NCBI RefSeq assembly: GCF_001050375.1
Contig: NZ_KQ130487.1
Coordinates: 1 to 64,000, forward strand
DNA: 64,000 bases
Source of the DNA: Catenovulum maritimum
Lineage (GTDB): Bacteria; Pseudomonadota; Gammaproteobacteria; Enterobacterales; Alteromonadaceae
Direction of reading: 5' to 3'
The notes beneath the pieces were generated by a model, which saw nothing but the letters and a program-made list of their open reading frames with translations, made no database searches and was not told the DNA's origin. Below, piece after piece: positions 16,368-25,695 of the stretch. Position 1 is the first letter of the stretch; every line of letters begins with the position of its first letter. Both the position numbers and the translations under genes were made by a program.

Positions 16368-19262
16368 ATGTTGATTGCGCTTTTTTATCTAACATCTGGG
16401 CTTATGGTCGCAACCTGTGGTTTTATGTTTATCACTGCAACCTATGCCCAACGCCCTCAACTTAAAGCAATTTACGCAAGTATTGGTATAATTTCTGCTA
16501 TTTTTGGCGCCTATCAATTTACCTCTGGTTTATACTTTTCCACTAAAGAATTAGAAAGCTCAGTCATAATGCTCAGGCTTCAAACGGATTTAGTCTTCCT
16601 TTTGCTGCCTGCTTTTTATCTATTTATCGCACTGTATAGTCAACAAAAATTCTGGCAATTCGGCCTACTCATTTTGTCCTGTTTATGTGTTTTTTTAATC
16701 ATACTCAATCATCAAGAAATCTATACCATGAGATTTGCAGATACAAACAAAATCCAATTAGTCGAGTTCTCAAATTTTGCTCAAACTGATTTATATAAAG
16801 TAATTGGTGATACAGGACAACATAGGTGGTTAATTGGTGCGGTATCTGGTCTCTTTTGTCTCTGGTCTATCTTACGCTGCTTCATTGCATGGCAACATGG
16901 TCGAAAAGTATTTTCAGCAATTGTTACTTTATTCATTTTGCTTTTGTTTTATAGCAGCTATTGGGGACAATTAATCGACCACAGCTTAAATAACAATGTA
17001 TATATAGCTGGTTTTGTGGGTTGCTTTATGTTGTTAACTTTAAGCTTAGTCGTTGCATTCGATAGCTCGAAAAAGCGAAGTCAGTTAAAACAAAGCCAAA
17101 TAGAGCTACAAAAAACGAATGCAGCTAAAGACGTTATTTCGCTTGAGCATGAAAAGCTATCTCAAGTATTTATGCAAGCGCCAGTTGCAACTCTGCTAGT
17201 TGATATTCAAGGAAAGGTTGAACAACATAATAGAAACGCTGAAATGCTCTGGCAAAGTAGCGATTTTTCTAACTTAAATGTATTTGATTTTCTAGAGGAG
17301 CTAGGTGTTAAAGATAACATTTTGGAACTAATCTCAATTCAAGATTTGGTTAAGCTAGGTCCATTCAATATCACACCTAGCAGTCAAATAAAGCACCTTT
17401 CCGTTACGCGATCTGAGTGGTTTCAGCTAAATTTATTCGCGCTCAATCGAGATAAAGAAAACCTCAGCCGATTTGTGCTTAGGCTCGAGAATGTCACGGA
17501 TAAAATGTATGTTGAAAATGCGCTAAACTTTATCGCAGCAGAAGCACACCATAGTACCGCAGAGCAACTCGCGATTCAGATGGTACAAAACTTATCTCGC
17601 ATCATCAGCTCAACCTATGTTTACATAGCGCTCAAAAAGCAAAATAATTTAGAAACGCTAGCGGTTTGTGTCAACGGTAATATCACACCCAATATCTCAT
17701 TTAAATTACACAACACACCGAGCGAAGCCGTTTTTAGTAACAGAGTCATCAGCTTTCCCAATCATCTAAAACAATCATTTAGCCAAAATGATGAGTTACA
17801 AAAATTAGATGTAGACAGCTATATTGGCGCACCTATTACCGTCGATAGTAAAGTCATTGGTGTAATAGCGGCTATGAATTCACTCCCCTTCTGTAGCGTC
17901 TCTTATCTTAATCAAGTGATGACGATTTTTGCTAATCGCGTCAGTAGCGAGATGAAACGCTATCAAACAGAAGAAAAAATCAAGAAAATGGCCTATGAGG
18001 ACTACTTAACCCATCTTCCGAACAGAGCCGTTGCGCACGAAAAAATACAAGATGCATTAAATCATGAAAAAACAGTCGCTTTACTATTACTAGATTTAGA
18101 CCAATTCAAAACAATTAATGATGCCCTTGGTCATGATCTTGGTGACGAAGTCATTAGAACCATAGGGAATAGATTGAGACAAAACCGTCCTCTTAATGAG
18201 TTTATTGCTCGAATTGGCGGAGATGAGTTTGTCGTCATCTTTGATACCCCGCCGTCAAATTCAACTACATTTATTGAAAAAATAGCCAATGAAATAAACG
18301 AGTTAATTCATCAAGAAATTGATATTGGCGATCATATGCTGGAAATGACTGCAACCATAGGCGTTGTATTATTGCCAGATAACGCCAGTACAGATCTTGA
18401 TGCTTTTAGAGTGGCGGAAATCGTTTTAAACAAAGCAAAACAAAACAATCGCGGTCGTTTTCTAATTTATCAGCCTCAAATGGACGAGGAAGTCAGCGAA
18501 AAGCTGAATATAACAACAGGGTTAAGACAAGCTTTAAGTAATAATGAATTTGAACTCTATTACCAAGCTCAATATAACCAAGCAGAACAAATTGTCGGCG
18601 CAGAAGCCTTAATTAGATGGATACACCCAGAAAAAGGCATGATACCGCCATTTAAATTTATTCCGATTGCCGAAGAAACAGGGCTCATAAACCAGATAGG
18701 TGATTGGGTATTAAAAACAGGCTTTGAGTTTTTAGCTAATAACCCTAACTTTAGAGGAAACTTATCACTTAATGTCTCGGCATGGCAATTTGCCCGCCCT
18801 GATTTTGTGCCATCTATGCTAGCCATGATTTCAGAGGCTCAAATCGATGTAACCCAGATTACGCTGGAAGTGACAGAAAGCGCTGTATTAACAGATATAA
18901 CAGAAACAATTAAAAAATTGTCTGAGATAAGATCTCTTGGTATCAAGGTCGCTTTGGACGACTTTGGGACTGGTTACTCCTCACTAGCTTATTTAAAAAA
19001 CCTACCATTGGATATTTTAAAAATAGATAAAACCTTTATCGATGAACTAGAAACGAATGATAGACCTCCTTTACTAGAGTCTATGCTTTCTATTGGCCAC
19101 CATATGGGCTTAAAAGTTGTTGCCGAAGGGGTCGAAACTCAACTTCAATTAGCCAGATTAATACAAATGAAATGCCCTGTATTTCAAGGTTATTATTTTG
19201 CTAAGCCTGTGCCTAAAGCTGAGTTTTTAACACTAATCAATCAAGAAAAGGCCATCAGCTAG
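16368..19262 (+). CDS. Membrane PAS-GAF-GGDEF-EAL protein
   Basis: A 964-residue cyclic-di-GMP enzyme. The first 230 residues form about seven hydrophobic helices (7TM-type sensor), followed by a coiled-coil linker, a PAS-like domain (about 260-380), a GAF-like domain (about 395-540), GGDEF and EAL domains. IGGDEFVVIF, GAEALIRW, ALDDFGTGYSSL and VVAEGVET are intact. The RxxD inhibitory site that usually precedes GGDEF is absent (PLNEF instead). It is the first gene of a three-gene operon with a second GGDEF protein and a solute-binding protein, so a common sensory role is likely. Direction of net activity is unknown. Confidence 0.9.
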   Translation: MLIALFYLTSGLMVATCGFMFITATYAQRPQLKAIYASIGIISAIFGAYQFTSGLYFSTKELESSVIMLRLQTDLVFLLLPAFYLFIALYSQQKFWQFGLLILSCLCVFLIILNHQEIYTMRFADTNKIQLVEFSNFAQTDLYKVIGDTGQHRWLIGAVSGLFCLWSILRCFIAWQHGRKVFSAIVTLFILLLFYSSYWGQLIDHSLNNNVYIAGFVGCFMLLTLSLVVAFDSSKKRSQLKQSQIELQKTNAAKDVISLEHEKLSQVFMQAPVATLLVDIQGKVEQHNRNAEMLWQSSDFSNLNVFDFLEELGVKDNILELISIQDLVKLGPFNITPSSQIKHLSVTRSEWFQLNLFALNRDKENLSRFVLRLENVTDKMYVENALNFIAAEAHHSTAEQLAIQMVQNLSRIISSTYVYIALKKQNNLETLAVCVNGNITPNISFKLHNTPSEAVFSNRVISFPNHLKQSFSQNDELQKLDVDSYIGAPITVDSKVIGVIAAMNSLPFCSVSYLNQVMTIFANRVSSEMKRYQTEEKIKKMAYEDYLTHLPNRAVAHEKIQDALNHEKTVALLLLDLDQFKTINDALGHDLGDEVIRTIGNRLRQNRPLNEFIARIGGDEFVVIFDTPPSNSTTFIEKIANEINELIHQEIDIGDHMLEMTATIGVVLLPDNASTDLDAFRVAEIVLNKAKQNNRGRFLIYQPQMDEEVSEKLNITTGLRQALSNNEFELYYQAQYNQAEQIVGAEALIRWIHPEKGMIPPFKFIPIAEETGLINQIGDWVLKTGFEFLANNPNFRGNLSLNVSAWQFARPDFVPSMLAMISEAQIDVTQITLEVTESAVLTDITETIKKLSEIRSLGIKVALDDFGTGYSSLAYLKNLPLDILKIDKTFIDELETNDRPPLLESMLSIGHHMGLKVVAEGVETQLQLARLIQMKCPVFQGYYFAKPVPKAEFLTLINQEKAIS

Positions 19263-19271
19263 GTAAACCAT

Positions 19272-20486
19272 ATGACTAAGCTAAGTACCGAATTAGCTGA
19301 CCGGGCTATCGGAAAATTAAATAAAACGAACTGGTTAGCCGCGTTAACCATTTCTGGCTTAGTCATAATTAATAGTCTCGTTTTCAGCTTTATGTCTATG
19401 CACCAAGAGCATAGATTCAAGCTAGCTCAAGCTATCATACACCAAAAGAATACCTTAGAGCGGGTCGCTTCAGATGCCCGTTATTTTTTCAACGAAATAC
19501 AAAAAGACGAACTTGACCTATTTTTACTCACTAAAATTCAGCTCGGCTTAAAAGACTCACTTGCCCAGCTCGCAAAAGCAAGAAAAGAATCTAAACAGCT
19601 TACTCGTGAATCGCTTCTAATCGATAAAGTAAAAAATTTCCATTATTTCTACGAAGCCCCCTATAAGCTATCTAATCAACTAGATAGATTTGAGCAACAA
19701 GTGAGCATTCTAATTAGCACGAGTCCAATAAACCTAAAAAAACGATATCGGCGTTGGAGCACCCTGTACCTAATTACTTCGGAACAATCCACTTTAATGC
19801 GGGGAATTCAAATTTACTTAGACGACTTGATTAATAGCTCAGATAAATACATTAATCTAATGAAGAACTTACTGCTGTTTTTCAATGTCATTATTTTACT
19901 CACAATCTCATTGCAGATGGTCTACATTTTTAGACCTTTGCTCCGCCAATTACACTCTGAGCATGATGCACTTGACTCTTCTCGCAACCAATTACAAGAA
20001 ATTGCAACGACAGACCCCTTGACTAAATTAGTTAATCGCTACGAACTTGAGATGAGAGTCAAACAACTTACCCAACCAAATAATAAAATTCGATTTTCAA
20101 TATTGGTTATAGATTTAGATAAATTTAAGCCGATAAATGATGAATTTGGCCATGATGTCGGAGATATAGTTTTAGTTGAAACCGCTAAGAAATTGAGGAG
20201 TATGGTTCGAAAAGACGATTTTGTCTCACGTATTGGTGGTGATGAGTTTGTCATTTGCTTAATGAAAGTGGAAACTGAAAGACAGTTATTCAATATCTTA
20301 GAAAAGATTAAAGACGCAGTCACAACACCAATCAAGGTAGCAAACTTAAATCAGCCTTTAAGTGTTGATGCCAGCATAGGCTATGCAAACTATCCCGCAC
20401 ATGGTAAAAATTTGAGTGAGTTATTTAAACATGCTGACATCGCCATGTATAAAGACAAAAAGGCAAAATCAGATGATAACAACTAG
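19272..20486 (+). CDS. Membrane diguanylate cyclase with periplasmic sensor
   Basis: A 404-residue protein. Transmembrane helices at about 20-42 and 198-218 bracket a helical periplasmic domain of about 150 residues; a GGDEF domain follows (about 245-404). The active-site RIGGDEFVICL and an RKDD I-site just before it are intact, so it should make cyclic-di-GMP with product inhibition. It begins nine bases after the GGDEF-EAL gene, and its end overlaps the start of the solute-binding protein gene by 14 bases, suggesting that the periplasmic domain and the binding protein work together. Confidence 0.9.
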   Translation: MTKLSTELADRAIGKLNKTNWLAALTISGLVIINSLVFSFMSMHQEHRFKLAQAIIHQKNTLERVASDARYFFNEIQKDELDLFLLTKIQLGLKDSLAQLAKARKESKQLTRESLLIDKVKNFHYFYEAPYKLSNQLDRFEQQVSILISTSPINLKKRYRRWSTLYLITSEQSTLMRGIQIYLDDLINSSDKYINLMKNLLLFFNVIILLTISLQMVYIFRPLLRQLHSEHDALDSSRNQLQEIATTDPLTKLVNRYELEMRVKQLTQPNNKIRFSILVIDLDKFKPINDEFGHDVGDIVLVETAKKLRSMVRKDDFVSRIGGDEFVICLMKVETERQLFNILEKIKDAVTTPIKVANLNQPLSVDASIGYANYPAHGKNLSELFKHADIAMYKDKKAKSDDNN

Positions 20487-21705
20487 AACTTTTTGCGTCT
20501 TAATATTTACTTTAATTATGCCCTATAGCTTTGCTGCTGACCCTGAACGTCCTTCACTAGAATTAATTCATAGTTGGCATATTACAAGTGAAATCAATGC
20601 ATTAAACATATTATTAAATGCAACTCAATCCGATAAGTCAACCCTCAGTCCAAGGTTTATCCATATACAAAAAAATAGAGAATATGTATCAGAAAGAATA
20701 GCTCATGGATACTCTCCTGCCATATCTCAATGGTTTGCTGGACCAGAGCTTAACTTAATGGGTGAATTAGGGGTTTTAAATTCACTAAATCAAATTGCGG
20801 TTGAACAAAATTGGGGAGAAATCATTTTACCTCAAATACTTAACGATATATCTCACCAAGGTGAGTATTGGGCTTTACCAATCAATATTCACACTAGAAA
20901 CATGCTTTGGGTAGATACCAAAATATTCAACCAGTTAAATATGACACCACCTAAAACTTGGCGCGAGTTTTTAAAAATAGCGCCAAAAATTCAAGCTAGC
21001 GGCTATAGTCCTTTGTCGATAGGTAATACGCCAAGAAATAGAATATTACTCTGGAATACAATTGTGTTAGCTCAATCCAGCATTGATACTTACAAAAAAC
21101 TCATGGAAAATCAGCTAACCTATAAAGAATTAAACAGTCTTTTAACTCAATCTTTTAAGTTACTAGACAAGGTAAAACCTTTCGTTAATCAATATAGTTT
21201 CAATGCTAAAGCTATGGCTAAGCGGTTTGCAAACAATGAAGTAGCACTCTGGTTAACTGGTGACTGGGCTAAAGCTGAATTACAACATTTAGGCTTAGAG
21301 CTGGGCAAAGAGTTTAATTGCACTATGGCACCTGGAAATAAAGATATAGCACTTTACGGCTCTGATCTATTCATTTTTCCACGTAATAACAAGATTAGCC
21401 TAGACATCATCAAAGATAGTTTTATTAAGCCAATTATCAGTGAGAAGGTACAAATTAAATATAATTTGGCAAAAGGCTCCATCCCTATATTACGAAATAT
21501 AGAGATGAAGGTATTTGATGAATGCGCTCAGTTAGTTGCCAGTATTATAAAAAAACCAAATTCACTTGCGCCTTCATTTTTATCATCTTCCAATGATATC
21601 GTCTCTTTTATTTTAGAAACAACGATTCAAGATTATTGGGAAAATAATTTAACCGCGGCTGAAGTAGTTGAGCATTTAACCAAAGAGTTAATTGCAGTCC
21701 AATAA
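20473..21705 (+). CDS. Orphan periplasmic solute-binding protein (sugar family)
   Basis: A 410-residue protein with signal peptide MITTRTFCVLIFTLIMPYSF plus AADPE. I choose the ATG at 20473 because it gives this signal; an earlier in-frame start adds 19 hydrophilic residues. The mature part looks like family 1 carbohydrate-binding proteins: LELIHSWHITSEINAL, MLWVDTKIFNQL, PPKTWREFLKIAPK, and ALWLTGDWAKAEL. No permease or ATPase gene is near. The overlap with a diguanylate cyclase gene suggests a ligand-reporting role like NspS with MbaA in Vibrio cholerae, which is inference. Confidence 0.82.
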   Translation: MITTRTFCVLIFTLIMPYSFAADPERPSLELIHSWHITSEINALNILLNATQSDKSTLSPRFIHIQKNREYVSERIAHGYSPAISQWFAGPELNLMGELGVLNSLNQIAVEQNWGEIILPQILNDISHQGEYWALPINIHTRNMLWVDTKIFNQLNMTPPKTWREFLKIAPKIQASGYSPLSIGNTPRNRILLWNTIVLAQSSIDTYKKLMENQLTYKELNSLLTQSFKLLDKVKPFVNQYSFNAKAMAKRFANNEVALWLTGDWAKAELQHLGLELGKEFNCTMAPGNKDIALYGSDLFIFPRNNKISLDIIKDSFIKPIISEKVQIKYNLAKGSIPILRNIEMKVFDECAQLVASIIKKPNSLAPSFLSSSNDIVSFILETTIQDYWENNLTAAEVVEHLTKELIAVQ

Positions 21706-21753
21706 GTTAGGCTATTCCAAATTGAAATGTACACAATTGAATGGGCGTCGATA

Positions 21754-22455
21754 TTAGAATAGATCGACTTCATCTTGGGTTAAATAGCGCCATTCGCATG
21801 GTTCTAAATCCGCCAAATCTAGCTCACCAATTTGCGCTCTGTGTAAATAAGTTACTTTATTACCAATCGCTGCAAACATTCTTTTTACTTGATGATAGCG
21901 TCCTTCCATCACTGTCACTTCTGCATAATCAGGGTGAATAAACTTTAATTGAGCAGGTAAAGTAGGCTTATCTTCACTCTTAAGCATAAAGCCTTGTTCA
22001 AATAACTCGATCGCTTCTGCCTGAGCAGCCTCATCCATAGGCTCAGCGAGCTCGGCTAAATAAGTCTTACCGCAAGCCTTCTTAGGTGAGGTTACTCGAT
22101 GTGACCACTTGCCATCATCCGTAATTAACACCATACCTGTCGTATCCGCGTCTAATCTACCAGCAATGTGCAAACGCTCAGGTTTTTCAATTTCAAGTAA
22201 AGATAAAACCGATTGATAATCTTCACTATCCACTGTACTACAGATAGTATCAATTGGTTTGTTCAACATAATGTACCTTAAACCAACAACGCCTAAATCT
22301 GCCCCTCTAAATTGCACATGACTTTCTGCTGTTACTTTAGTTGCGGGGTTAGTAACCACCACACCGTCAATTTCAACATCCCCAGCTGCTATCGCCATTT
22401 TGGCTGTTTTTCGGGTGAATTCCGTTGATTCACATAAATATTTATCTAATCGCAT
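21754..22455 (-). CDS. rsuA: 16S rRNA pseudouridine(516) synthase
   Basis: A 233-residue enzyme with an N-terminal S4 domain (MRLDKYLCESTEFTRKTAK) and a RsuA catalytic domain. The active-site Asp lies in GRLDADTTGMVLITDDG, followed by KTYLAEL and EGRYHQVKRMFAAIGN. Length fits RsuA rather than the longer RluB/RluF. It is a single-gene unit convergent with the solute-binding gene. Confidence 0.93.
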   Translation of the reverse strand: MRLDKYLCESTEFTRKTAKMAIAAGDVEIDGVVVTNPATKVTAESHVQFRGADLGVVGLRYIMLNKPIDTICSTVDSEDYQSVLSLLEIEKPERLHIAGRLDADTTGMVLITDDGKWSHRVTSPKKACGKTYLAELAEPMDEAAQAEAIELFEQGFMLKSEDKPTLPAQLKFIHPDYAEVTVMEGRYHQVKRMFAAIGNKVTYLHRAQIGELDLADLEPCEWRYLTQDEVDLF

Positions 22456-22661
22456 ATAAAGAAAGTTCCAAAAAGGTTACTAGCCGCCCTAATCATATTA
22501 GGTGCTCTTTTAAGCTTGGGTAGCCAAATTACAATTCAGTAAATGGACACAAGCGCCAACAAAAAGTTAGGTTTCAGTTTAACTAAACTTATGAAAAGTT
22601 AACTGTTGAGCCTTGCTCCGAGAGTTATACTTAAAACCTTAACTTGAAATAAGGTAAATAC

Positions 22662-23798
22662 GTGCCTCGACTCGACTCCAGCTTATACAAGAGTGTTTTT
22701 CGCTTTATCTGGCTATTTACATTCAGCTGGATAGGTATGAGTCCGGTTCAAGCCGCCCAGTATAATGCTTTATCTAAGCAATCTAAACTAAGTTTAATAA
22801 AACAGCATGATATCGCATTCGAGGCATTTAAAGTCAAACTAAGAAGTCCATATATCACGCTTGCTGACGATGGCTACTATTATTTAACTGGGACAACTGC
22901 TGGGAGTCATTGGGGGTCGCAAATTGGAGTTAAAATTTGGCGAAGTGAAAACCTAATTGATTGGCAGGATTTAGGTTTAGTTTGGGATTTATACCGAGAC
23001 GGCATCAAACAAAGCAGTTGGCATTTAGAGCAAAAAATACTGCATCCTGAATTTAAAAATCTAAGGGCAATATGGTCACCAGAGCTACACTATATTAATA
23101 ATACTTGGTGGATACCTCATAGTATGAATTTAGGCGGCCATGGGTTATTAAAAAGTACCAGTGGGAAGCCAGAAGGCCCATATATGGCATTACCTGCAGT
23201 GAGTAAATCAGGAATAGACCCACATCTATTTAGACACAACAACCAAACTTATTACTTTTGGCAATCGGACAATATGATTCAATTAAATAGTGAAATGCTG
23301 CTGGTACCCAAAAGCTTCAAAAAATTGACAGCCAAAGGCCAGCATGAGATAGGCTATGAGGGTATTAGTATATACAAACTCAAGCACTTTTTTGTTCATA
23401 TGGCGTCCGGTCGGTATGGGTACGAAGCGGATAACAGTTACGATTTATACTACTCTATTTCTAAGGATATTAATGCCGAGTTTAGCCATAGGAGAATGGC
23501 TATCAAGCATGCAGGTAACGGTAATTTATTTAAAGATAAGCATGGCAATTGGTGGAGCTCGGCTTTTGAACACGACTTTTCGAATCGTTGGAGTTTGTGG
23601 TTAATTCCCATCGAGATTCAAGAAACAGCAAATGATGTTAAATTCATTGTCAAAGATGAAAGATTCAAACCCACTAACCAAGACCAAACTACAGTTGAAG
23701 CCTTAATTGAAACAGGACCGCCAAAGCGCTGGAAAAATAGAAAACCTTGGTGGAGACCCAAAAAGGCCAATGCGCAAAGCGTCGTACGAACCAAGTAA
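22662..23798 (+). CDS. Secreted GH43-like glycosidase-fold protein
   Basis: A 378-residue protein starting at GTG 22662, supported by an AAGG ribosome site eight bases upstream. An N-terminal signal (hydrophobic core about 14-26, ending VQAA) is followed by a five-bladed-propeller pattern typical of GH43 relatives: LRSPYITLADDGYYYLTG, IWSPELHYINNTWW, SGIDPHLFRHNNQTYYFW, GYEGISIYKL. The Asp of the pKa-modulator motif and the Glu of the general acid are present. The position where GH43 enzymes carry the base Asp (RDPY) has Ser (RSPY), so activity is uncertain. A basic tail (KRWKNRKPWWRPKK) ends it. Substrate unknown. Confidence 0.7.
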   Translation: MPRLDSSLYKSVFRFIWLFTFSWIGMSPVQAAQYNALSKQSKLSLIKQHDIAFEAFKVKLRSPYITLADDGYYYLTGTTAGSHWGSQIGVKIWRSENLIDWQDLGLVWDLYRDGIKQSSWHLEQKILHPEFKNLRAIWSPELHYINNTWWIPHSMNLGGHGLLKSTSGKPEGPYMALPAVSKSGIDPHLFRHNNQTYYFWQSDNMIQLNSEMLLVPKSFKKLTAKGQHEIGYEGISIYKLKHFFVHMASGRYGYEADNSYDLYYSISKDINAEFSHRRMAIKHAGNGNLFKDKHGNWWSSAFEHDFSNRWSLWLIPIEIQETANDVKFIVKDERFKPTNQDQTTVEALIETGPPKRWKNRKPWWRPKKANAQSVVRTK

Positions 23799-23974
23799 GC
23801 AGTAGTCGTGTAAAAATCACTTCTCATCTAAATTTCTAGTAATCAATTCTAACAAACCTTAACTAGAATAAGACTTATCTATTCAAGCTATAAACCTAAA
23901 TCAGCTAGCTTCTCTAAGCATCAAAGGTATAATGCCTAGTTTCAATATTTTTGAAGTTTGATAAAGGGTGAAGT

Positions 23975-25360
23975 ATGTTTTGTGGATTAGATTTTGGAAC
24001 CTCTCATTGTGCCGTTGGGGTTAAGTTAGAAGAGATAATCAAGCTAATCCCACTTGAAAATGATAGCCCCTTTATGCCTTCAACTTTGTATGCTTTTGAC
24101 CGTGGTTTTATTGTCGATTATGTTCATAAGTTAATTGCTCAAAGCAGCAATAAAACCGAACTAGCTGAGTATCAAAGCTCTAGAGAAGCAAGTCTAAATA
24201 AAATTGCTCATCTAAGACAACAGCACGATCTCACAGCGAGTGAACAAACCACCTTTGTCGGCAGTGAAGCAATCTCAGAATATATTGAGTTTCCGGAAGA
24301 AGGTTATTTTGTCAAATCACCTAAATCATTTTTAGGTGCTAAAGGTTTGCAGAATAACCAGATTCAATTTTTTGAAGATATTACAACGGCTCTAATGCTT
24401 TCGGTTAAACATAAAGCAGAACTCAAATTGGGTGCAAGTTTAAGCCAAGTTGTCATTGGTCGCCCTGTAAATTTTCAAGGTTTAGATAGTCAAAAAAGTA
24501 ACCAGCAAGCAATCGAAATATTAACCCGTTGTGCTAAACGTTGTGGCTTCAGCCATGTTGACTTTTTATATGAACCACTTGCTGCAGGTATAGATTTTGA
24601 AACACAGCTTAGCCAAGAAAAAGTCGTGCTAGTTGTTGATATAGGCGGTGGTACAACTGACTGCTCTATTGTGAAAATGGGGCCAAATAAGGATAAGTTA
24701 GACAGGGAAGAAGATTTTTTAGCCCATACAGGTCGCAGAATCGGTGGAAATGATCTAGACATATACACAGCCTTCCATACCTTAATGCCTTTGTTTGGTT
24801 TAGGCAGCGAATATAAAACAGGCGCCACTCTTCCTAGAACTTTTTTCTGGAACGCAGTGGCAACGAACGATGTTGTAGCTCAAAATGACTTCGTCAGTAA
24901 TTCTAACCGCTTAGCAATAGAACAGCTAAGTCGAGATGCAAAGTCTACCGACTTAATCCAGCGATTAATAAAATTACAAGCAGACAAATTAAACCACAGA
25001 GTTGTTCGAGATGCTGAACTGGCAAAAATTGCGTTGAGCCAAAACGAATCGTTCAAGGTAGATTTAAACTATGTCGCAGATGAGTTAGGACAAAACATTA
25101 ACCAAAGTAATTTCGCTGAATCTATCCAGCAGCCGAAAATATCGATCCAAAAGCTCATCAAAGAAGCTTTAATCCAAGCCAATACTGTACCCGATATCGT
25201 TTATATCACTGGAGGCAGTGCTAAATCTCAAGTATTAAAACAAGCCGTATTATCAGCTGTTAAAGAAGAACTCGGCATGGATGTAGAATTACTTGATGGA
25301 GATTACTTTGGCAGTGTCGCATCAGGTTTAACTAAGTGGGCTCAAAAAATTTACCGTTAG
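23975..25360 (+). CDS. yegD: Hsp70-family chaperone of the YegD type
   Basis: A 461-residue actin-fold ATPase without the DnaK substrate-binding lid. The phosphate-1 motif GLDFGTSHCAVGV, phosphate-2 VLVVDIGGGTTDCSIV and adenosine motif VYITGGSAKSQVLKQAV are present. Length and the FMPSTLYA segment match YegD. Its clients and role are unknown. The gene stands alone. The nearest terminator lies about 280 bases downstream and more probably serves narK from the other side. Confidence 0.88.
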   Translation: MFCGLDFGTSHCAVGVKLEEIIKLIPLENDSPFMPSTLYAFDRGFIVDYVHKLIAQSSNKTELAEYQSSREASLNKIAHLRQQHDLTASEQTTFVGSEAISEYIEFPEEGYFVKSPKSFLGAKGLQNNQIQFFEDITTALMLSVKHKAELKLGASLSQVVIGRPVNFQGLDSQKSNQQAIEILTRCAKRCGFSHVDFLYEPLAAGIDFETQLSQEKVVLVVDIGGGTTDCSIVKMGPNKDKLDREEDFLAHTGRRIGGNDLDIYTAFHTLMPLFGLGSEYKTGATLPRTFFWNAVATNDVVAQNDFVSNSNRLAIEQLSRDAKSTDLIQRLIKLQADKLNHRVVRDAELAKIALSQNESFKVDLNYVADELGQNINQSNFAESIQQPKISIQKLIKEALIQANTVPDIVYITGGSAKSQVLKQAVLSAVKEELGMDVELLDGDYFGSVASGLTKWAQKIYR

Positions 25361-25637
25361 AACTTCGCCAAATCCATTATTCTTCACTGCACCAAAACAA
25401 AGCAAAGGCCTATCTCTCTTAGGTCTTCTTAATGTAAATCTCTGTTATGCCGAAAGCTCACCGCACAAAACAAACTCTTCAAACCATAAGCTAATCTGAA
25501 TAAACCTCTCAATCTAGAACATTAATTCTGCTATCTAAATTAATCTCAGCTACATCAAATTTTCATTCTATTGAAAGGGCTCGGAATCATTAACCTTCAG
25601 TGCTGATTCTAACATTTAAACCTTTTGTTTTAGGCAT
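25361..25637. other. Intergenic stretch, nothing recognised
   Basis: AT-rich sequence between the yegD stop and the shared terminator. I see no open frame with coding character, no repeat and no clear hairpin. Confidence 0.4.
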
Positions 25638-25671
25638 AAAAAAAGCGAAGCCAATAGGCTTCGCTTTTTAA
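25638..25671 (-). terminator. Terminator of narK (bidirectional)
   Basis: AAAAAGCGAAGCC pairs with GGCTTCGCTTTTT around TATT; T runs exist on both strands. It lies 25 bases after the narK stop. Confidence 0.88.
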
Positions 25672-25695
25672 AACTAACGCTAAATTTAGTTTAGT

